Assembly: GCA_015680685.1 (NCBI GenBank)
Contig: MNCI01009010.1
Span: 18,258 to 82,257 of the forward strand
Length of the DNA stretch: 64,000 nt
Source of the DNA: Gnetum montanum
Taxonomy: Eukaryota; Streptophyta; Gnetopsida; Gnetales; Gnetaceae
Direction: 5' to 3'
Below the pieces are notes generated by a model. That model was not told the DNA's origin, did no database searches, and saw nothing but the letters and a program-made list of their open reading frames with translations. The position numbers and the translations under genes are program-made. Position 1 is the stretch's first letter, and each line of letters opens with the position of its first letter. Positions 11,571-23,990 of the stretch are shown piece after piece.

Positions 11571-13440
11571 GATTGAATGAAAGCTCGTCCTTGAGTTCCT
11601 TTATAAAATATTGGGAAGGTATGGGATTATTGACTGAACGACAACTAACAGTGACATGGAATGACAGACTCAAAGTGCTCGGTGAACAGATCGATAAACA
11701 TATTACAACATTGGTGTTCATAACCATTGTGGTGAACACTATACATAGATGACATCTAGATCCTTTTTTGATAGCTTGAAGAGAGAGAGAAAAGAAAATG
11801 AGGCACGTTGCTACCGATGTCAAAATTGTGCACACCATTGTTCATCCATGGCCACATGATCAAGTTTGTTCCCTGCATAAATACTTTTTGCTCCAGTCCA
11901 TCTTGAGTGCTCCCTTCTATCCAGTCCATTGTTCATGTGATCACCATCTGCGCACACAACATGAGCACAAATGAGTGAGGGTAGATAAGATATAATGTAA
12001 TTGATACCTTTCCTCGATGTGAAGCACATTAGCTAGGTTGTGGGTATGGAAGATACTAGGTTAGAGGTTTGCAACTGATAACTACCCAAGGTGTAGGGGT
12101 GAGATAACTAATGAAATGGAAAAATTTGCAACAATCCCCCATGACTAAGAGCGAACCTCTGGTAGAATAGGGTGGAAAATAAAAGAACAAGGAAAATGGG
12201 AGAAATAACAATGGTAAAATAAAACAAAAAACAAAAATGGATGTCATGGATGGGGTGAAACGAGAAATAGTTGATTGTAGGAAATGTTTAAGGGAAAGAA
12301 CTTAATAATTGCACCAAAAAGAAATGCTAGTGGGTCCTCCCCAAAGTAGGCTCATGCCCTTTATGCCCTAACAAACCCACAAACCAAAGAGTTCATAGGC
12401 TCTAGGAATGTCATATGGGAACAATGGTTAAGAACTTACCCATAAGAAGTTACCAAAGAATAACAATGCGTCAACCAAGATATATACTAATCATAAAATC
12501 TGCAATTAGGTGGAGTACATGAAGCAATATGAAAAGAGAAGAGAGAATGGAATGGAATCCCAAAAGCAAGGTTGTGTAAAGTCCCTTGTTTATTGTGTGG
12601 TTAAGGTGACAGAATAGAATTCATTCCAAATCCATATTAAAGCTAACCACATCCAATGACCTCGCATCGACACACATGACCAACCCATCCTCCTAAAGCA
12701 ACAAAAATGCATCCATAGAGCCACCACCATTCCAACAAGTGAAATATAGAGAAGCAGAAAGCAAGAAAGGGCCTTAGTTAGAGGAAACCTTCAGGCATGG
12801 GTAACATGTCTTTCCAGTGCCATAACCAGTGCTTGTAGCCCATGTTTCTTTATTATGTCTAAGGGGTGAATTCCCACTAGTTTTTCTTAAGTGAGAACCA
12901 CACCATGCAAAGACTTATTTGATTTAGTCAACTTCCTAATATTTGGTCAATAGTGAAATGGAAAAAAACCTATGAAAAACATCCAAGTACCTAAGAGAAT
13001 ATCCAGCACAAATGTGTTGAATCCCCTTGAAGTCACACCCTTTTAAATCCATTTGAATCTTTCATTAATTTGAAGAATATCAAGCCACCAATTCATTAAT
13101 AAGTTTTCTTAGAAAACGGAACAGTACATTTCCAAAACAAAGGGAGACCATAGAGTTGTATGGATGAATGGATGATGTGGACTCATTGCCTGTTTTATCA
13201 AAAGAACCCATATCTTAGCATCAACATTAAAAGTCAAAGGTAAAAGCCAAACATTAGCAATCAACACCATTGTAATACAATCCACCATCATGAGCACTTA
13301 TTATACGACAAGTAAGAGTAACTCAAACAAAATGTAATAAAGAAAGAAATAGTAAAGATGTTAATGATGGTGTAAAACAAAAACAAGTAAAGATGAAGAA
13401 TGTGTAAAACAAAAAAGACAAAAGAAATTGAGGGCTTAAA
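11571..13440 (-). other. Noncoding spacer between pol and 3' LTR, element A
   Basis: No coherent reading frame. The right part (about 12300-13300) aligns with the spacer of element B near 40150-41650, for example a shared GTGGGTCCTCCCC. The left part (11571-11700) aligns with B near 36865-36990 (TCCTTGAGTTCCTT, GGGAAGGTATGGGATTATTG). Between these two blocks B carries about 3 kb that A lacks. Confidence 0.75.
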
Positions 13441-13444
13441 ATTA

Positions 13445-14740
13445 CTAGCATTGGTGGCTATCTCCCCCACGATTGAGTTGGAAGGAGGAGACCCAAAATA
13501 ATGAGCAAGGTTGTCCATTAACAGAGGTAGTGTGAGTACTAGCCATTTTAGGCTCATAGAAAGGTTTGGTTTGCTGGATGTTGACTAATAATTTCCTATC
13601 TGGGCTTTCAGGTTTATAGATCATCATGGCCCCTAAAGAAAAAGTTTCATGAATGATACAAGGTCCTTCCCACAACATTTGAAATTTACATTGTGGCACA
13701 TGTGTGGAATTCCAATAAAGAACCTTATCTTCTGGTTGATATGTAACTTTCCTAATTCTTAGGTTATGCTATTGCTTGTTGAAGGTCTTGTGTAGTTCAT
13801 TGGATGACAAGGTAGCTAATCAATTTTCATCTAGTAAGTTAAGGTTCATTAACTGTTCTTTCTGTGCTAGATTGAGATCAAGGTTGAGGTCACATGTTGT
13901 AGATAGTGTACAGAGCTTAGCTTGGATAGGAAGTGTTGGAAGTTTACCATACACTAACTCATAGGGAGAGTAGCTTATAGGGAGTTTCTATGTGGAGCAG
14001 TATGCCCAAAGAGCATTGTTCAGTTTGGTGCTTTAGTCTCACCTATATTTCCTAATGGTTTGTGTCAATATTTTTGTGATCTCCCTATTGGTGACCTTGG
14101 CTTGACCATTCGCTTAAGGATGATATGGTGTAGTTAGCTTATGCTCAACTCCTAAGCGTTGCATTAATTTTCGAAAGGTCGCACCTGTAAAATGTGTACC
14201 ATTATCAGAAATAAGTGCATGAGGCATACCAAACCTATTTACGATTTTTTGTTGGACAAATTGTGCAGTGGTAGATGATGTGCAGTCAATAACAGCGACT
14301 ACTTCTGCCCACTTTGTAAAATTGTCAACAACAACAATAATATAGGCTTTCCCATTGGACATTGGTGTGATAGGCCCCATAAAATCAATACCCCAAATGT
14401 CGAAGGGTTCTAAAGGTTGAATCCATTGTTGTGGACCCTCCATTCTAGCAATCATTCCCCCATCACGTTGGCAATGCTCACAAGATTGGACGAAATGATG
14501 AGCATCCCGGAATAATGTAGGCCAATAATATCCTACAAGTAAGATTTTAATAGCTATTCATCTCCCAGCATAATGACCCCCACAAGGGCCCTTATGAGCA
14601 TCTTAGAGAACTTGCAATTGATCCACATTGGGAACACACCATCAGACCAAGCCATTAGAACATACCTTATAAAGGTGTCTATTGATTTCCATGAAATGTT
14701 TGGCTCAGTGAAGAAATTGTTGTTTCTTTTCAACATATAG
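13445..14740 (-). pseudogene. Integrase of element A
   Basis: The catalytic core reads FDIWGIDFMGPITP (first Asp), then ALISDNGTHF (second Asp) and TTPYHP. The following codon, normally Gln, is TAA at 14116-14114. Three codons after ANG, the catalytic Glu of QAEV has become Lys (AAG at 14098-14096, reading QAKVTNREI). The C-terminal part is open at 13699-13445 with LWEGPCIIHETFSLGAMMIY. The N-terminal zinc-binding region near 14554-14740 is hard to read. Integrase joins the DNA copy to the chromosome; this one is doubly inactivated. Confidence 0.88.
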
Positions 14741-14820
14741 CCCTTGTGGTGTTTCTTGTGTGAGAAGATAGGTAAGAATGCTACTATACCAATTTATATC
14801 TATGGTTAATTGATTGTTTA

Positions 14821-16350
14821 TTACACCTGCAAAGAGGAGTTCATCAGGGAAGTGGTCAGAAATTGGATATTCGTCTTCTTTGTTGTCCCATTGTAACCAA
14901 GATAAATGATCAACAATAACATTCTCGGTGCTTTACAATCAATCATCGTAAGATTGAAATCTTGTAAGATCACGAGCCATCGTATGATGTGAGGGCTCAC
15001 CATTGGTCTATTCATTAGGAATCGTATTGCACTATGATCCATGTGTACAAATATTTTATAGCCCAATACATAGTGCCTAAATTTCTCTAGTACAAACACC
15101 ACTGCCATTAATTATTTTTTTTTTGTGGTGTAGTTGAGCTGTGCACTAGCAATACTTCAACTTGCATAGTGAATGTAATAGGGTCATTTTTTGTCATCTA
15201 ACTGTGTAAGCATGACTCCTAAAGCAAAGTTGGATGCATCAGTCATTATGTGGAATGGTCTAAACTAGTTAGGAGCTTGTAGAATGGGTGTTTCTATGAG
15301 CTTCTACTTCAAGGTTTGGAAAGTTAGCTCACTTTCCCTAGTGCATTCAAAGGGTACGTCCTTCTTCGTTAATTCTGCCAATGGTTTTGCAATCTTTGAA
15401 AAGTTATCGATGAAGTGTCTATAATAGCTAGTATGTCCAAGGAATGATCGGATATCTTTTACAGTTTTAGGTTGACAAGTGATTCCTTGGATGACTTTAA
15501 TCTTTTCAAGGTCTACCTCTATCACTGTTTGTAAAATCTTTTTCCCTAATACAATGCCTTCTTGGACCATTAAATGGCTCTTTTGCCAATTGAGCCTTAA
15601 GTTGGTTTCTACACATCATTTTAGTACTTGCTCTAATCTGTCCAATGCTTGTTTGAAGTCCGTTCTGTAGGTGGAGAAATCATCCATAAATACCTCCACA
15701 CCATTCCCTATTTGCTGTTGAAATATACTTAGAACCAGATGTTGAAATGTTGCTAGGGCATTGCACAAGCCAAACGGCATCTGCCTATATGCAAATGTCC
15801 CCCAAGGACTTGTGAATGTAGTCTTGGCTTGGTCTTCTGGTGCTATTTGAATTTGATTATATCCACTGTAACCATCCAGAAAACTATAGTAGCAATGCCC
15901 TGCAAAGGTATCTAAGACTTGGTCGATGAATGGAAATGGGAAATGGTCTTTAAATATTGCCATGTTCAGTAGCCTAAAGTCTATACACATCCTCCATTTA
16001 TCTCCCTTTTAGGCACAATGACTAATGGGCTAACCCATTCACTATCATCAATGGGGTAGATGAACTTGCCTTTTAGAAGTTGTTCAATTTCTTTTTTAAC
16101 GACCTGCTTAAGCTTTGGGTTTAATTGCCTTTGCGGTTGTCGTCAAGGCTTCATGGAGGGGTCAATGTAAATTCTATGTTGGCATATCCTAGGATCTATT
16201 TCGGTTAATTTGGGATATGACCAAGAAAAGGCTTTCAACCATTTGTTTACCATCTTCAGTAGTCTTTCTTTTTGTTGAGGAGTGAGCTTAGTGTTAATGA
16301 TTACCAATATTCGATTCTTGAGAAATGTGTTCTCCATATCGGTGGGCAAT
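14821..16350 (-). pseudogene. Reverse transcriptase and RNase H of element A
   Basis: 16349-16143 reads KNRILVIINTKLTPQQKERL and KAFSWSYPKLTEIDPRICQH, the lead-in to RT. 15990-15616 holds the RT core: MCIDFRLLNMA, DHFPFPFIDQVLDTFAGH, FLDGYSGYNQI, MPFGLCNALATFQ and the catalytic FMDDF. 15570-15304 continues GITCQPKTVKDIRSFLGHTSYYRHF. 15108-14821 is RNase H, with VFVLEKFRHYVLGYK and HMDHSAIRFLMN. The catalytic FMDD is intact, but frames are separated by stops and shifts. Confidence 0.93.
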
Positions 16351-16656
16351 TATTTTAACTCAAGGGGCCCTTACTTAAACTCGTCAGGAATCTCCAACTT
16401 TTTCCAGTTGATATTTTCAATGTCAAGACTTGGAAGTTAGTGATGGACTTTCTCTAATATATCTATGCTATCGATAGGCATAAGTCAAGCTCTTAGTTGA
16501 TTCCATACATAGAGTTGAATTGCTCTCTTGGTCAGCTATCAGCCACTGGGTGCCTTCTTATCTTATGGCTACTACATACAAGCATCTTTGTATGTCAGTT
16601 ATTTGTGCACACTAGTTGCATATAGGCAATGTTAAACATTGTACAAACTAGGACTT

Positions 16657-17235
16657 CTACACGCAGTTACACCTTGTATTACTGTATGCGATGCATGGAA
16701 CTTTCTTCTTCTTGATTTTTACAAATGTATTTTCTTTTGATATTTCTAGGGAAAGATCATGTATTCCTAGGTGCACATCAATCATGCTTAGCCATTCTCT
16801 TTCTATTATGATTGGGAAGTCCCCCTTACAGTTGTTGACTTGAATCACTAAGAAATCAGCTAGATACGACCACCCACAAATAGTGGTGACAATGTCCTCC
16901 ACTAGTCCTAATGGGATAGTGATGGATTAGTAGGCCAACTCTAAACGAATGTTACTCTTCTTTAGTGGAGGCAGGTTTCAGGCTTTGTACATTTCTTGAG
17001 AAATTAAGTTAATACTAGAACCTGAATCCAAAAAAGCTTTGTAAGGTTGATTCCTAGAAATTTGTAAATATATAAGAGGACTTCCAAGATCAGAGAATTT
17101 TCTAGGAAGATGACTAGCTTTGATCCAATCAGTGATGACATGAGTTAACATGACAGTGTGCATTGAGTGTGGTCTTTGGTTTGAAGGAAGCTCCGAAGAT
17201 TTGAATGGTGGTGAGTCATTTGGAGAGTTAGCCAC
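16657..17235 (-). pseudogene. Aspartic protease of element A
   Basis: 17235-16978 contains LGSPLIYLQISRNQPYKAFL followed by DSGSSINLIS, the D-S-G active-site triad of retroviral-type aspartic proteases. 16902-16657 continues MEDIVTTICGWSYLADFLVI. The protease would cut the gag-pol polyprotein. The catalytic triad is retained, but the frame is broken between the two parts. Confidence 0.82.
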
Positions 17236-17749
17236 TTGTGGCTGTAAGGACTTGGTTAGAATATTGGTTCTAAAGAAAGGTATCTTCTTTGTGCGGTTTT
17301 CTAGACTAACAGTAGGTTGAGGATTGACAGCCCTTGTAGCGTTATGTTGCTACAGCTGGGTAGGAAGCTCACCATGCATAATTGGAGTAGGTGGTAATGG
17401 AGCTAAGGGTGGAAGAGGTGTAGTTGGATGAGAAGGATAGTACATTTGTGGAACATCACTCCTAGGAGAAGGAGTTCTATAGTACTCTTGGGCTTGGTAG
17501 TGAGGCTGAAGAGCGACGTGACTAGTGGAGTCACGTGGAGAGATCGGCTACTAAACCTAGTACTCGTATAGGTCAGGTTAACAGTAAGGGTATTGTTGAC
17601 ATGGTAGTGGCATCCCCCATGATTGTAGGTGTTGTCACTATTGATACTATTCATTCGATTGTGGTGGGGCTCCAATCGGATAATATGTCAAGGGTTGGTG
17701 GAATTACCTTGAGTTACCTTGAGGATAAGATAACCTTCTAGGTGCTTGT

Positions 17750-19675
17750 CATCTATTTAATTGTGGGTTTAGTGCATACACCCTAGACTCTTACAGATGT
17801 GACACTACTGGGCAACATCCTTTAGGATGGTCATATTGGCATATCTCACATCTACCATCACTGTCTGTGTCTAAATCCACAACCTCTTCAATGATGGAAA
17901 CTTTGCCCTTACCCTTATTATGTGCATGCTCAACTTCTTTTTTTTCCCTTCTCTCTCGGTTACTACTTTATTCTCTAGACTCCTCTACTACTTTTAGAAT
18001 ATTTTGAAATTTATCATCTAGGGAGTTCCACATTTGATCTACCTTTGCTAATACTTCTGATGTAAATTTTTGAATGGGAAAAGTCTTTCTATTCACCATC
18101 TTCTCAAGTGGTGACTCTTCTTCATCTTCACAAAATCTAATTTTCTTCTTTCAGAGGGAAGGATCTCTGTTGTACTCCTCTGCACTTTTTCTTTTCCTTA
18201 ACTCACCTTCCTCCATGGCAACTTGCTCCAACAATCTTTGTATTTGGTGGGCTCTAAGCTCGGATAGCCTTCCTTGGGCGTAAGTCCCAAGGGTTCTTCA
18301 TGTTTTGTACCTAAGCCTATCTATGAGATGGTGTAGCTGTTCCCTTTGCGAGTAACCATGGCCAGGGCAACAATGTAATAATGCATAATATCAACCCATG
18401 GCAACATCCAAGGATTCATGTCCTCCTTGTTTCCATCCTTGAATTTGCTTACGTAGGTTGGACACTCAGGAGTACATTTGATACTTATCATTGAATAGTT
18501 CTAATATGGTACTCCATCGATGAATGGATTTTGATTCTAAGGACCGGTACTAGCTTTTCACTTCCTTGATCAGTGTTCGTGGAAACAACTTTAGTTTTTG
18601 CCACTTGTTTTCTATATTTTGCAAAGCACATGCATTGTGAAATGCTTGTAGATGGTTTTGAGGATCAGCATTGTATCCCCCTTCAAATCGTGGGATTTTT
18701 TTCATGTCTAGTTTTTTGATCCTACTATCCTTCTGGTGCCTTGTTGGAATCCTAACAGCCTTTGTTATATCTAACATACTTCGGGTGGCAAGTAGGGGTT
18801 CATCGTGATCGTATTGTCTATGGCGTCTATGATGCCTATGTTGTTCCCTACTCTCCCTTCTTTTGTGATTTATTTCTCTGGAATTCCCTCGTCCCCTTTC
18901 TCGACTATTTTGTCTATGATCTATGTTTTGCTTACCATTGTCTTCATGATCTTTTCCTTTACGGCTGCATTCAGATCCCAAAGGAGAGGGGGAAGGAGAT
19001 GATGAAGGTGAAGAGGAATGAGGACTGGCACCATGATGGTGCCTTTCACTTTCTCTTTGGTGGTTTCAGCCTTAGTCACGGTTACAATCAGAATGTCCAT
19101 CAATGTCACATGTTCGTGTTTCTTTTTCGGACCCTTTGTGTCCATTGGTAGCAGAACTTGGGTTATGAATAGCTAAGTGAAGATTCTGATACACAACTCT
19201 TTGATCGAAGTTAATGAGAGGAACATCATTTTGGGGAAAACCTCTTGAGGCAGGTTCACCACCCTCATTTTTACTTAGGACATATGGGACATCCTGAGAC
19301 CATTTTCCCTTCATAGATTTGCAATGTCTCTCTTACTGTAGGTCCCTTTGGCATTGTGCCTCCGTGGGTTGAATCTTGTTCATGCACAACATACTTTGAT
19401 TGTAAGCGATGCATACCAATTTGTGTGAGAGCATGAAGAAGCATGCTTGGGATTGAGCGATCGGGAGCTAACACTATGTTACCTTCTAAATCACACCATC
19501 GCAACTGTTCATCCTAGTGGAGGATAAAGGTAAAGTTTGGTACATACTCATCAGGATGAGCGTATACCAAGCGAAACTGTTGGGGCACTGGAGGATCATC
19601 ATGTGTACTCTGCCTTCAATTGTTCATTATGTTGGACCTAGGCGGTGAAGCACTCTCATAAGAAGAATGAGACAT
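17750..19675 (-). pseudogene. gag of element A
   Basis: Begins ATG at 19675 (MSHSSYESASPPRS), with TGA soon after and several frames thereafter. Readable blocks: YVPNFTFILH, DLEGNIVLAPDRSIPSMLLH, an Arg/His-rich region near 18800-18900, then IPRFEGGYNADPQNHLQAF and KWQKLKLFPRTLI of the capsid-like domain. Near 17860-17805 lies a zinc knuckle, CEICQYDHPKGC (CX2CX3HX3C). Elements B and D carry homologous starts. Confidence 0.85.
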
Positions 19676-19793
19676 GATTGATTATTCAGTGTGAAATACT
19701 CTCTTTTAGATAATTGTAGGATAAATAACCCTAAGGGTTTGTTCCAACGATGGAAAGATTTCCTAAGTTCTAATCAATGCACAAACAACAAAA

Positions 19794-19811
19794 TCCCTTA
19801 CAATGGCACCA
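19794..19811 (-). other. Primer-binding site of element A (tRNA-Asp type)
   Basis: The minus strand reads TGGTGCCATTGTAAGGGA one base inside the 5' LTR. It matches the Athila-type site TGGCGCCGTTGCCGGGGA, complementary to the 3' end of tRNA-Asp, at 13 of 18 positions. Four of the five differences are transitions. Confidence 0.8.
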
Positions 19812-20544
19812 ATGATGAGCGGTGAGGTACCCCTATGCCCAACCATATGAATACGAGTGTTCACATGCAATCCGGTCAAGCTCCAAGGATTAAGTGCTTA
19901 TGTGCTTACACAAAATAAGGATGGGTTATGCAATTGTTGTTTTTCCAAGCTTACATGTAAGGCACAATTTTATGGTTAAGTAATCTTGAGTTATATGATT
20001 TTTTATGCTTTTTATGTTTTATGTTCCTAGTGCTTAAAATGGAGAAATGAAATAATTTAATAATTAATTTGATTTAACTAGTTAACTATTCTCTAACTAG
20101 TCCCACCACCAGCATCCATTCCCACTCTCTGGACACATCCTAAACCAATGTAACACTACTAGGATTACCAAAGGCTAGTTGTTACTAGGTTACCAAATGT
20201 TCCACGTATGCTTGAAGTGGTTGTACTGAGTGTGCTAATTTGTTGATAATTAACAAGTCAATAGAAATAACATTAATTAACTAATTAGAGTAGCAAATAA
20301 CAATAAATAACAATTAAATGAAATAATTGAGCTATTCTGAATGTTGCAAGGTTTATCACAAAGTTCGTCTTTATTTCCAGACACAAGGTGTGCTCAAGTA
20401 CACAATGCTCGAATAAAGATCCATTCACTTTATGACTCCTACTGTAGACACTCAGAAATAATTCTAACCCTAGAAAGGAAAAACTACAAGAGTTTAGCTA
20501 AAGGGCTAAGAAAACTAACTGTGAAACCAAGTGCCCCTATCTCT

Positions 20545-20552
20545 TATTTATA
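20545..20552 (-). promoter_or_regulatory. TATA box of element A 5' LTR
   Basis: The minus strand reads CTATAAATAAGAG. The same box is found in all eight Athila-type LTRs of the window, always just downstream of the 14-bp array: 280-273, 11450-11443, 25273-25266, 36716-36711, about 49078-49073 and 61036-61031 on minus, and 31713-31720 on plus. Confidence 0.8.
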
Positions 20553-20570
20553 GACGATGAGACAAGTTTT

Positions 20571-20646
20571 GATATCACATGTCCGATATCGCTTTGGCAT
20601 CTTTGATATCGCGTATCCGATATCGGGGATTTGATATCGTGACTCG
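20571..20646 (-). repeat. U3 array, five 14-bp-type units, element A 5' LTR
   Basis: GATATC starts at 20571, 20585, 20605, 20619 and 20633; spacings 14, 20, 14 and 14. It has one unit fewer than the 3' LTR of the same element. Confidence 0.9.
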
Positions 20647-20649
20647 TCA

Positions 20650-21619
20650 ACTTACATCTCGCAATCTACTGGCATTGGTGTTATGAGTGAATTGCTACCT
20701 CCAATCAATCGCACTATTTCAAATTTTTATGTTGAGTTTCACATTGCAAAAAATTGTGAAGCTTTTCATGAAAATGGTTTTTCTAACCTCTTAGTCTAGA
20801 AATTTATATAAATTCTCAATTGAATTAGAAAAGAAATACATAACTTTATTTTTGCTTAAAGACATAGATTACAATGAACAAAGGCAAGAAACATACTCTC
20901 AATGAGACAATTAATTAATCAAAATGGTACACTCTCTTATGATGCAAACTTGATCATCAATTGATGATCACTCACCCATAATTCTTACAAACCTCAAAAA
21001 AAAAATTTCTCTTTCTTGAGCATTAGAATTATATTAGATTTATCTTTTGCTAACATTAAGCATATTCAAAAAGCCATTGCATATGTTACTGTAAGTCAGT
21101 TGCAACAATACTATGACTTGAAATCAATACTTTTAACCAATTGAAATATTAAGATGCATCATTTAGAATGATGACATCATGTACCTTTCTTAGGTGGAGA
21201 AGGATCCTTATTATGTTTGGTTGTAGGCATTGAAGAAATTATTTTTTGATATGTCTAACATTATCTTATTGTTTAGTATTTTATAGTTAATAACTCATAT
21301 ATATCAATGGTAAGATGACTATTATTTTAATATTTGATCACTGACAGTGGTTTGATGTAATATTAATATCTTTATATGCACGACATGTAAATTGTTAGGT
21401 GTGTTACAACATATTAGAAATTTCTTTAAGGTGTGTTAATGATGTTAATTTTAATGCAGCATAGCTACAATTGACTATTTGTTTGTAAAAATTAACTTGT
21501 TGTTGCCAAAGTTCTATACAATCATGAGTGTGGTAAAAGCTAAAGGGAATAACAACGGGATCTTTCATGTGAGTAGTTGTATTTTTTGAATTGTAGTTAT
21601 TTCAAAAATATAGTAATAT
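20650..21619. other. AT-rich gap right of element A
   Basis: No gene or repeat was recognised. Confidence 0.4.
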
Positions 21620-23990
21620 ACTTGTTGATCAACTTTGCTTGTGTTATGTTATTCTAAATGTCATTTAATTTTTGAAATCGTAGCTATTGCCTTAGTTCAT
21701 GAACATAATGTTGAAAACATCTTAGAATTGCTAGAAATGACTATCCTTTTTGAAAAATTAAAGAGAATTGGAATTTATAATTGGATGACAATTGAAGGTT
21801 GCTATGATAAAAATGTTGTTTACAATTTTTATTAATGGTTGACTAATGGTGTCTTAGTTGGGGTAAATATTTTGCAAGCCACTGTACAAGGTTAGAATTT
21901 CACCTTCAATGCAAATGATATTATAGATATCATACAAGTTTCATGTAGCAATGACCTAGCTATTAAGGAATGAAGGTGGAAGAAAAGTGAAAATCATTGA
22001 ATTTAGTGTGCCAAAAATTTGATAAAAAAGATAGCAACCCAGATTGCTATTTAGAGTTACTGTTACTCTCCAAATTTATGTAGTGGGCTATCTTAGTGAT
22101 CATATTGTCTAAGATGAGAAGGCATGGAAGAGCATGCTAGCTTCATGATACTAGAGAGTCTCTTAGCTTTCCAATTACTATGAGCAAAGTATTACAAAAA
22201 CATAATATATAGGCTATCCCAATGCAACTTCAGGATATAGTAAAGCTGGATCCTCAAAGCATTTTTAAGAATGCATTGTTGTCTAAAAGGCCTAAAAGCT
22301 CATCTAATGTGAAAAAAAAAATGATAAACCTTCTATGCAAGATGTTTGTCGTCTTGTTTTCTAAAAACAACTGAAAACAAGTTAGATAATGTGATCAAGA
22401 CATTACATCAATATTCTAGAAGCAATGCAACACTTTGGAATATTGTGGAGGAGCTGAAATTTGATAAGTTTCAGTTGCTAGAAGAAAACAATGCATTAAA
22501 TGCAAAAATAGAGAACTTTGTTGCTAATGAAAACAATTGCATGGACAAGCTTATTGTTTAAAATCAAAAAATGAGTGATGAAATTATAGCATTAAATATT
22601 GAAATTGGCATGCTAAGAAATGCATTAGTGTCTAAAAACATTTACCTTGATAGAAGTAACATCATAGAAGACCTTAATGATGGTATGATGTTGTACACTT
22701 TCTATATTTTTTTAAATTTTTATTATTTTTAGAAGCTTCTCTTTTAATGTCTTTAATGTAAATGTGTGTAACAAATTTGCATAATATGGGAACACCCAAA
22801 GTAGCTAGAAGATTACTTGTTTTTGTTGAACACAACAAAGAACAAATAATCCATTAGAATAAGAATTTGTAGAAACCAATAGGTAACTAAACTTGATATT
22901 GGTGTTACATATGTTATGTTTAGAAATTAAAATTTTTGATTTGTTAATCACCTTGTTGTCTTATTATATGTATGAAACTATCATGGTAAAATTTAGTCTA
23001 ATTTTATTATCGGATCTTTCCATTTTATAGTTGATGCCAATGTCGATTTGAAAACACCAATAGATGATTGTGCAACAATTGATAGAGTGATATAGTTACT
23101 TGTCTTTGGTATGCTTAACAATAAAGAGCTTGTAAGGACATCATTTACCCCATATGTTATCACAAGATTCTCTTTTAAGAGTTTATATAAAGATGGATGG
23201 ACAAAATGGTTGGATGATGACATCATAAATATCTACATCATGCACTTAAAGCAACTTCATAAATCACTCTATGTTTGTCACAAATTTTAGAATATAAAAT
23301 GTTTCAATCTTATGCAAAGTCCTTTGAGAGCTAGATGTAGGTGTCTCAAAAGAACCAGTCGAGACATAGATCAAAGAAAGACAACAAAAGACATATCCTA
23401 AATGTTAAAAGTGGTATGTTAGTTGAACAAAAAGATGATTTTTTTGTAGAAATATATTTTGTTAAAGAGCTTAAAGATAAAACATGTTGGAATGAGTTTT
23501 TACAATTCAAACACACATCCTTTTATCTTCCTGTGAACACTAGTGGACATTGGGTTGTTGTTGTTGTTGACATACTAGCATATAAAATTTTGGTGTATGA
23601 TTCAATGTCTTCTTCACAACCTCTTGTAGCAGTTAGAAAATTGATGTTGAATTTTATTTACTATTTATTTGATGGTGAGTCTATTTGCTTTGAAGGTGTA
23701 ATGGAACTCAAGGAAAATAGAAAAAAAGTAGTTACAAAATGAAATGTAATTATAGTTGAAGGCCTTTTGAAATAAGAAAATGGATATGACTGTGGGATGT
23801 ATACATTAATCTATATGCATCACTTGGTACTTAGTAAATACTTGAATTTCACTATTGATTTTGTTTCAATGTATTAGAAATGCATGATATGGGAAATTCC
23901 AAGTTCTCTAGGAGTTGATCAAGTTTGGAGAAACATGTGTTTGCAGCATATGCTGAATGGGAATTGTAGTGAACATGGTCCAATTATATT
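21620..23990 (+). pseudogene. Ulp1-like (C48) protease gene remnant with transposon-protein-like N-terminus
   Basis: Three parts on the plus strand. 21635-21990: LELLEMTILFEKLKRIGIY, then past a stop GVNILQATVQG and FTFNANDIIDIIQVS, resembling the N-terminal domain called putative plant transposon protein. 22346-22561: a charged coiled-coil-like stretch (IVEELKFDKFQLLEENNALN). 23040-23990: Ulp1 cysteine protease, with GWTKWLDDDIINIYIMHLK near 23192, HWVVVVVDILAYKILVYDSM near 23548 (catalytic His and Asp), and ENGYDCGMYTLIYM near 23776 (catalytic Cys). The Gln before ENG is TAA, an upstream TGA lies at 23740, and a frameshift lies between 23280 and 23400. Introns are possible. Such genes are often transposon-borne, for example in Mutator-like elements. 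Confidence 0.72.

Larger units (their letters stand above)
10711..20649 (-). mobile_element. Element A: full-length Athila-type Ty3/gypsy retrotransposon
   Basis: A 9.94-kb element on the minus strand, bounded by LTRs of 851 bp (10711-11561) and 837 bp (19813-20649) that start TG and end CA. Flanking pentamers ACTTG (10706-10710) and ACTTA (20650-20654) are a target duplication with one transition. Order from the 5' LTR: primer site, gag, protease, RT, RNase H, integrase, 1.9-kb noncoding spacer, polypurine tract, 3' LTR. The RT and integrase wording (FLDGYSGYNQI, MPFGLCNA, FMDDF) and the tRNA-Asp primer site are those of the Athila group. Many stops and frameshifts make it inactive. Confidence 0.93.
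19813..20649 (-). mobile_element. 5' LTR of element A
   Basis: 837 bp. Minus-strand start TGACGAGTCACGATATC at 20649, end CGCTCATCA at 19813. It would drive transcription of the element from a minus-strand TATAAATA at 20552-20545. Confidence 0.92.

Noticed and set aside
18762-19151. 129-codon plus-strand frame
   Set aside because: It is the antisense of the basic region of element A gag.
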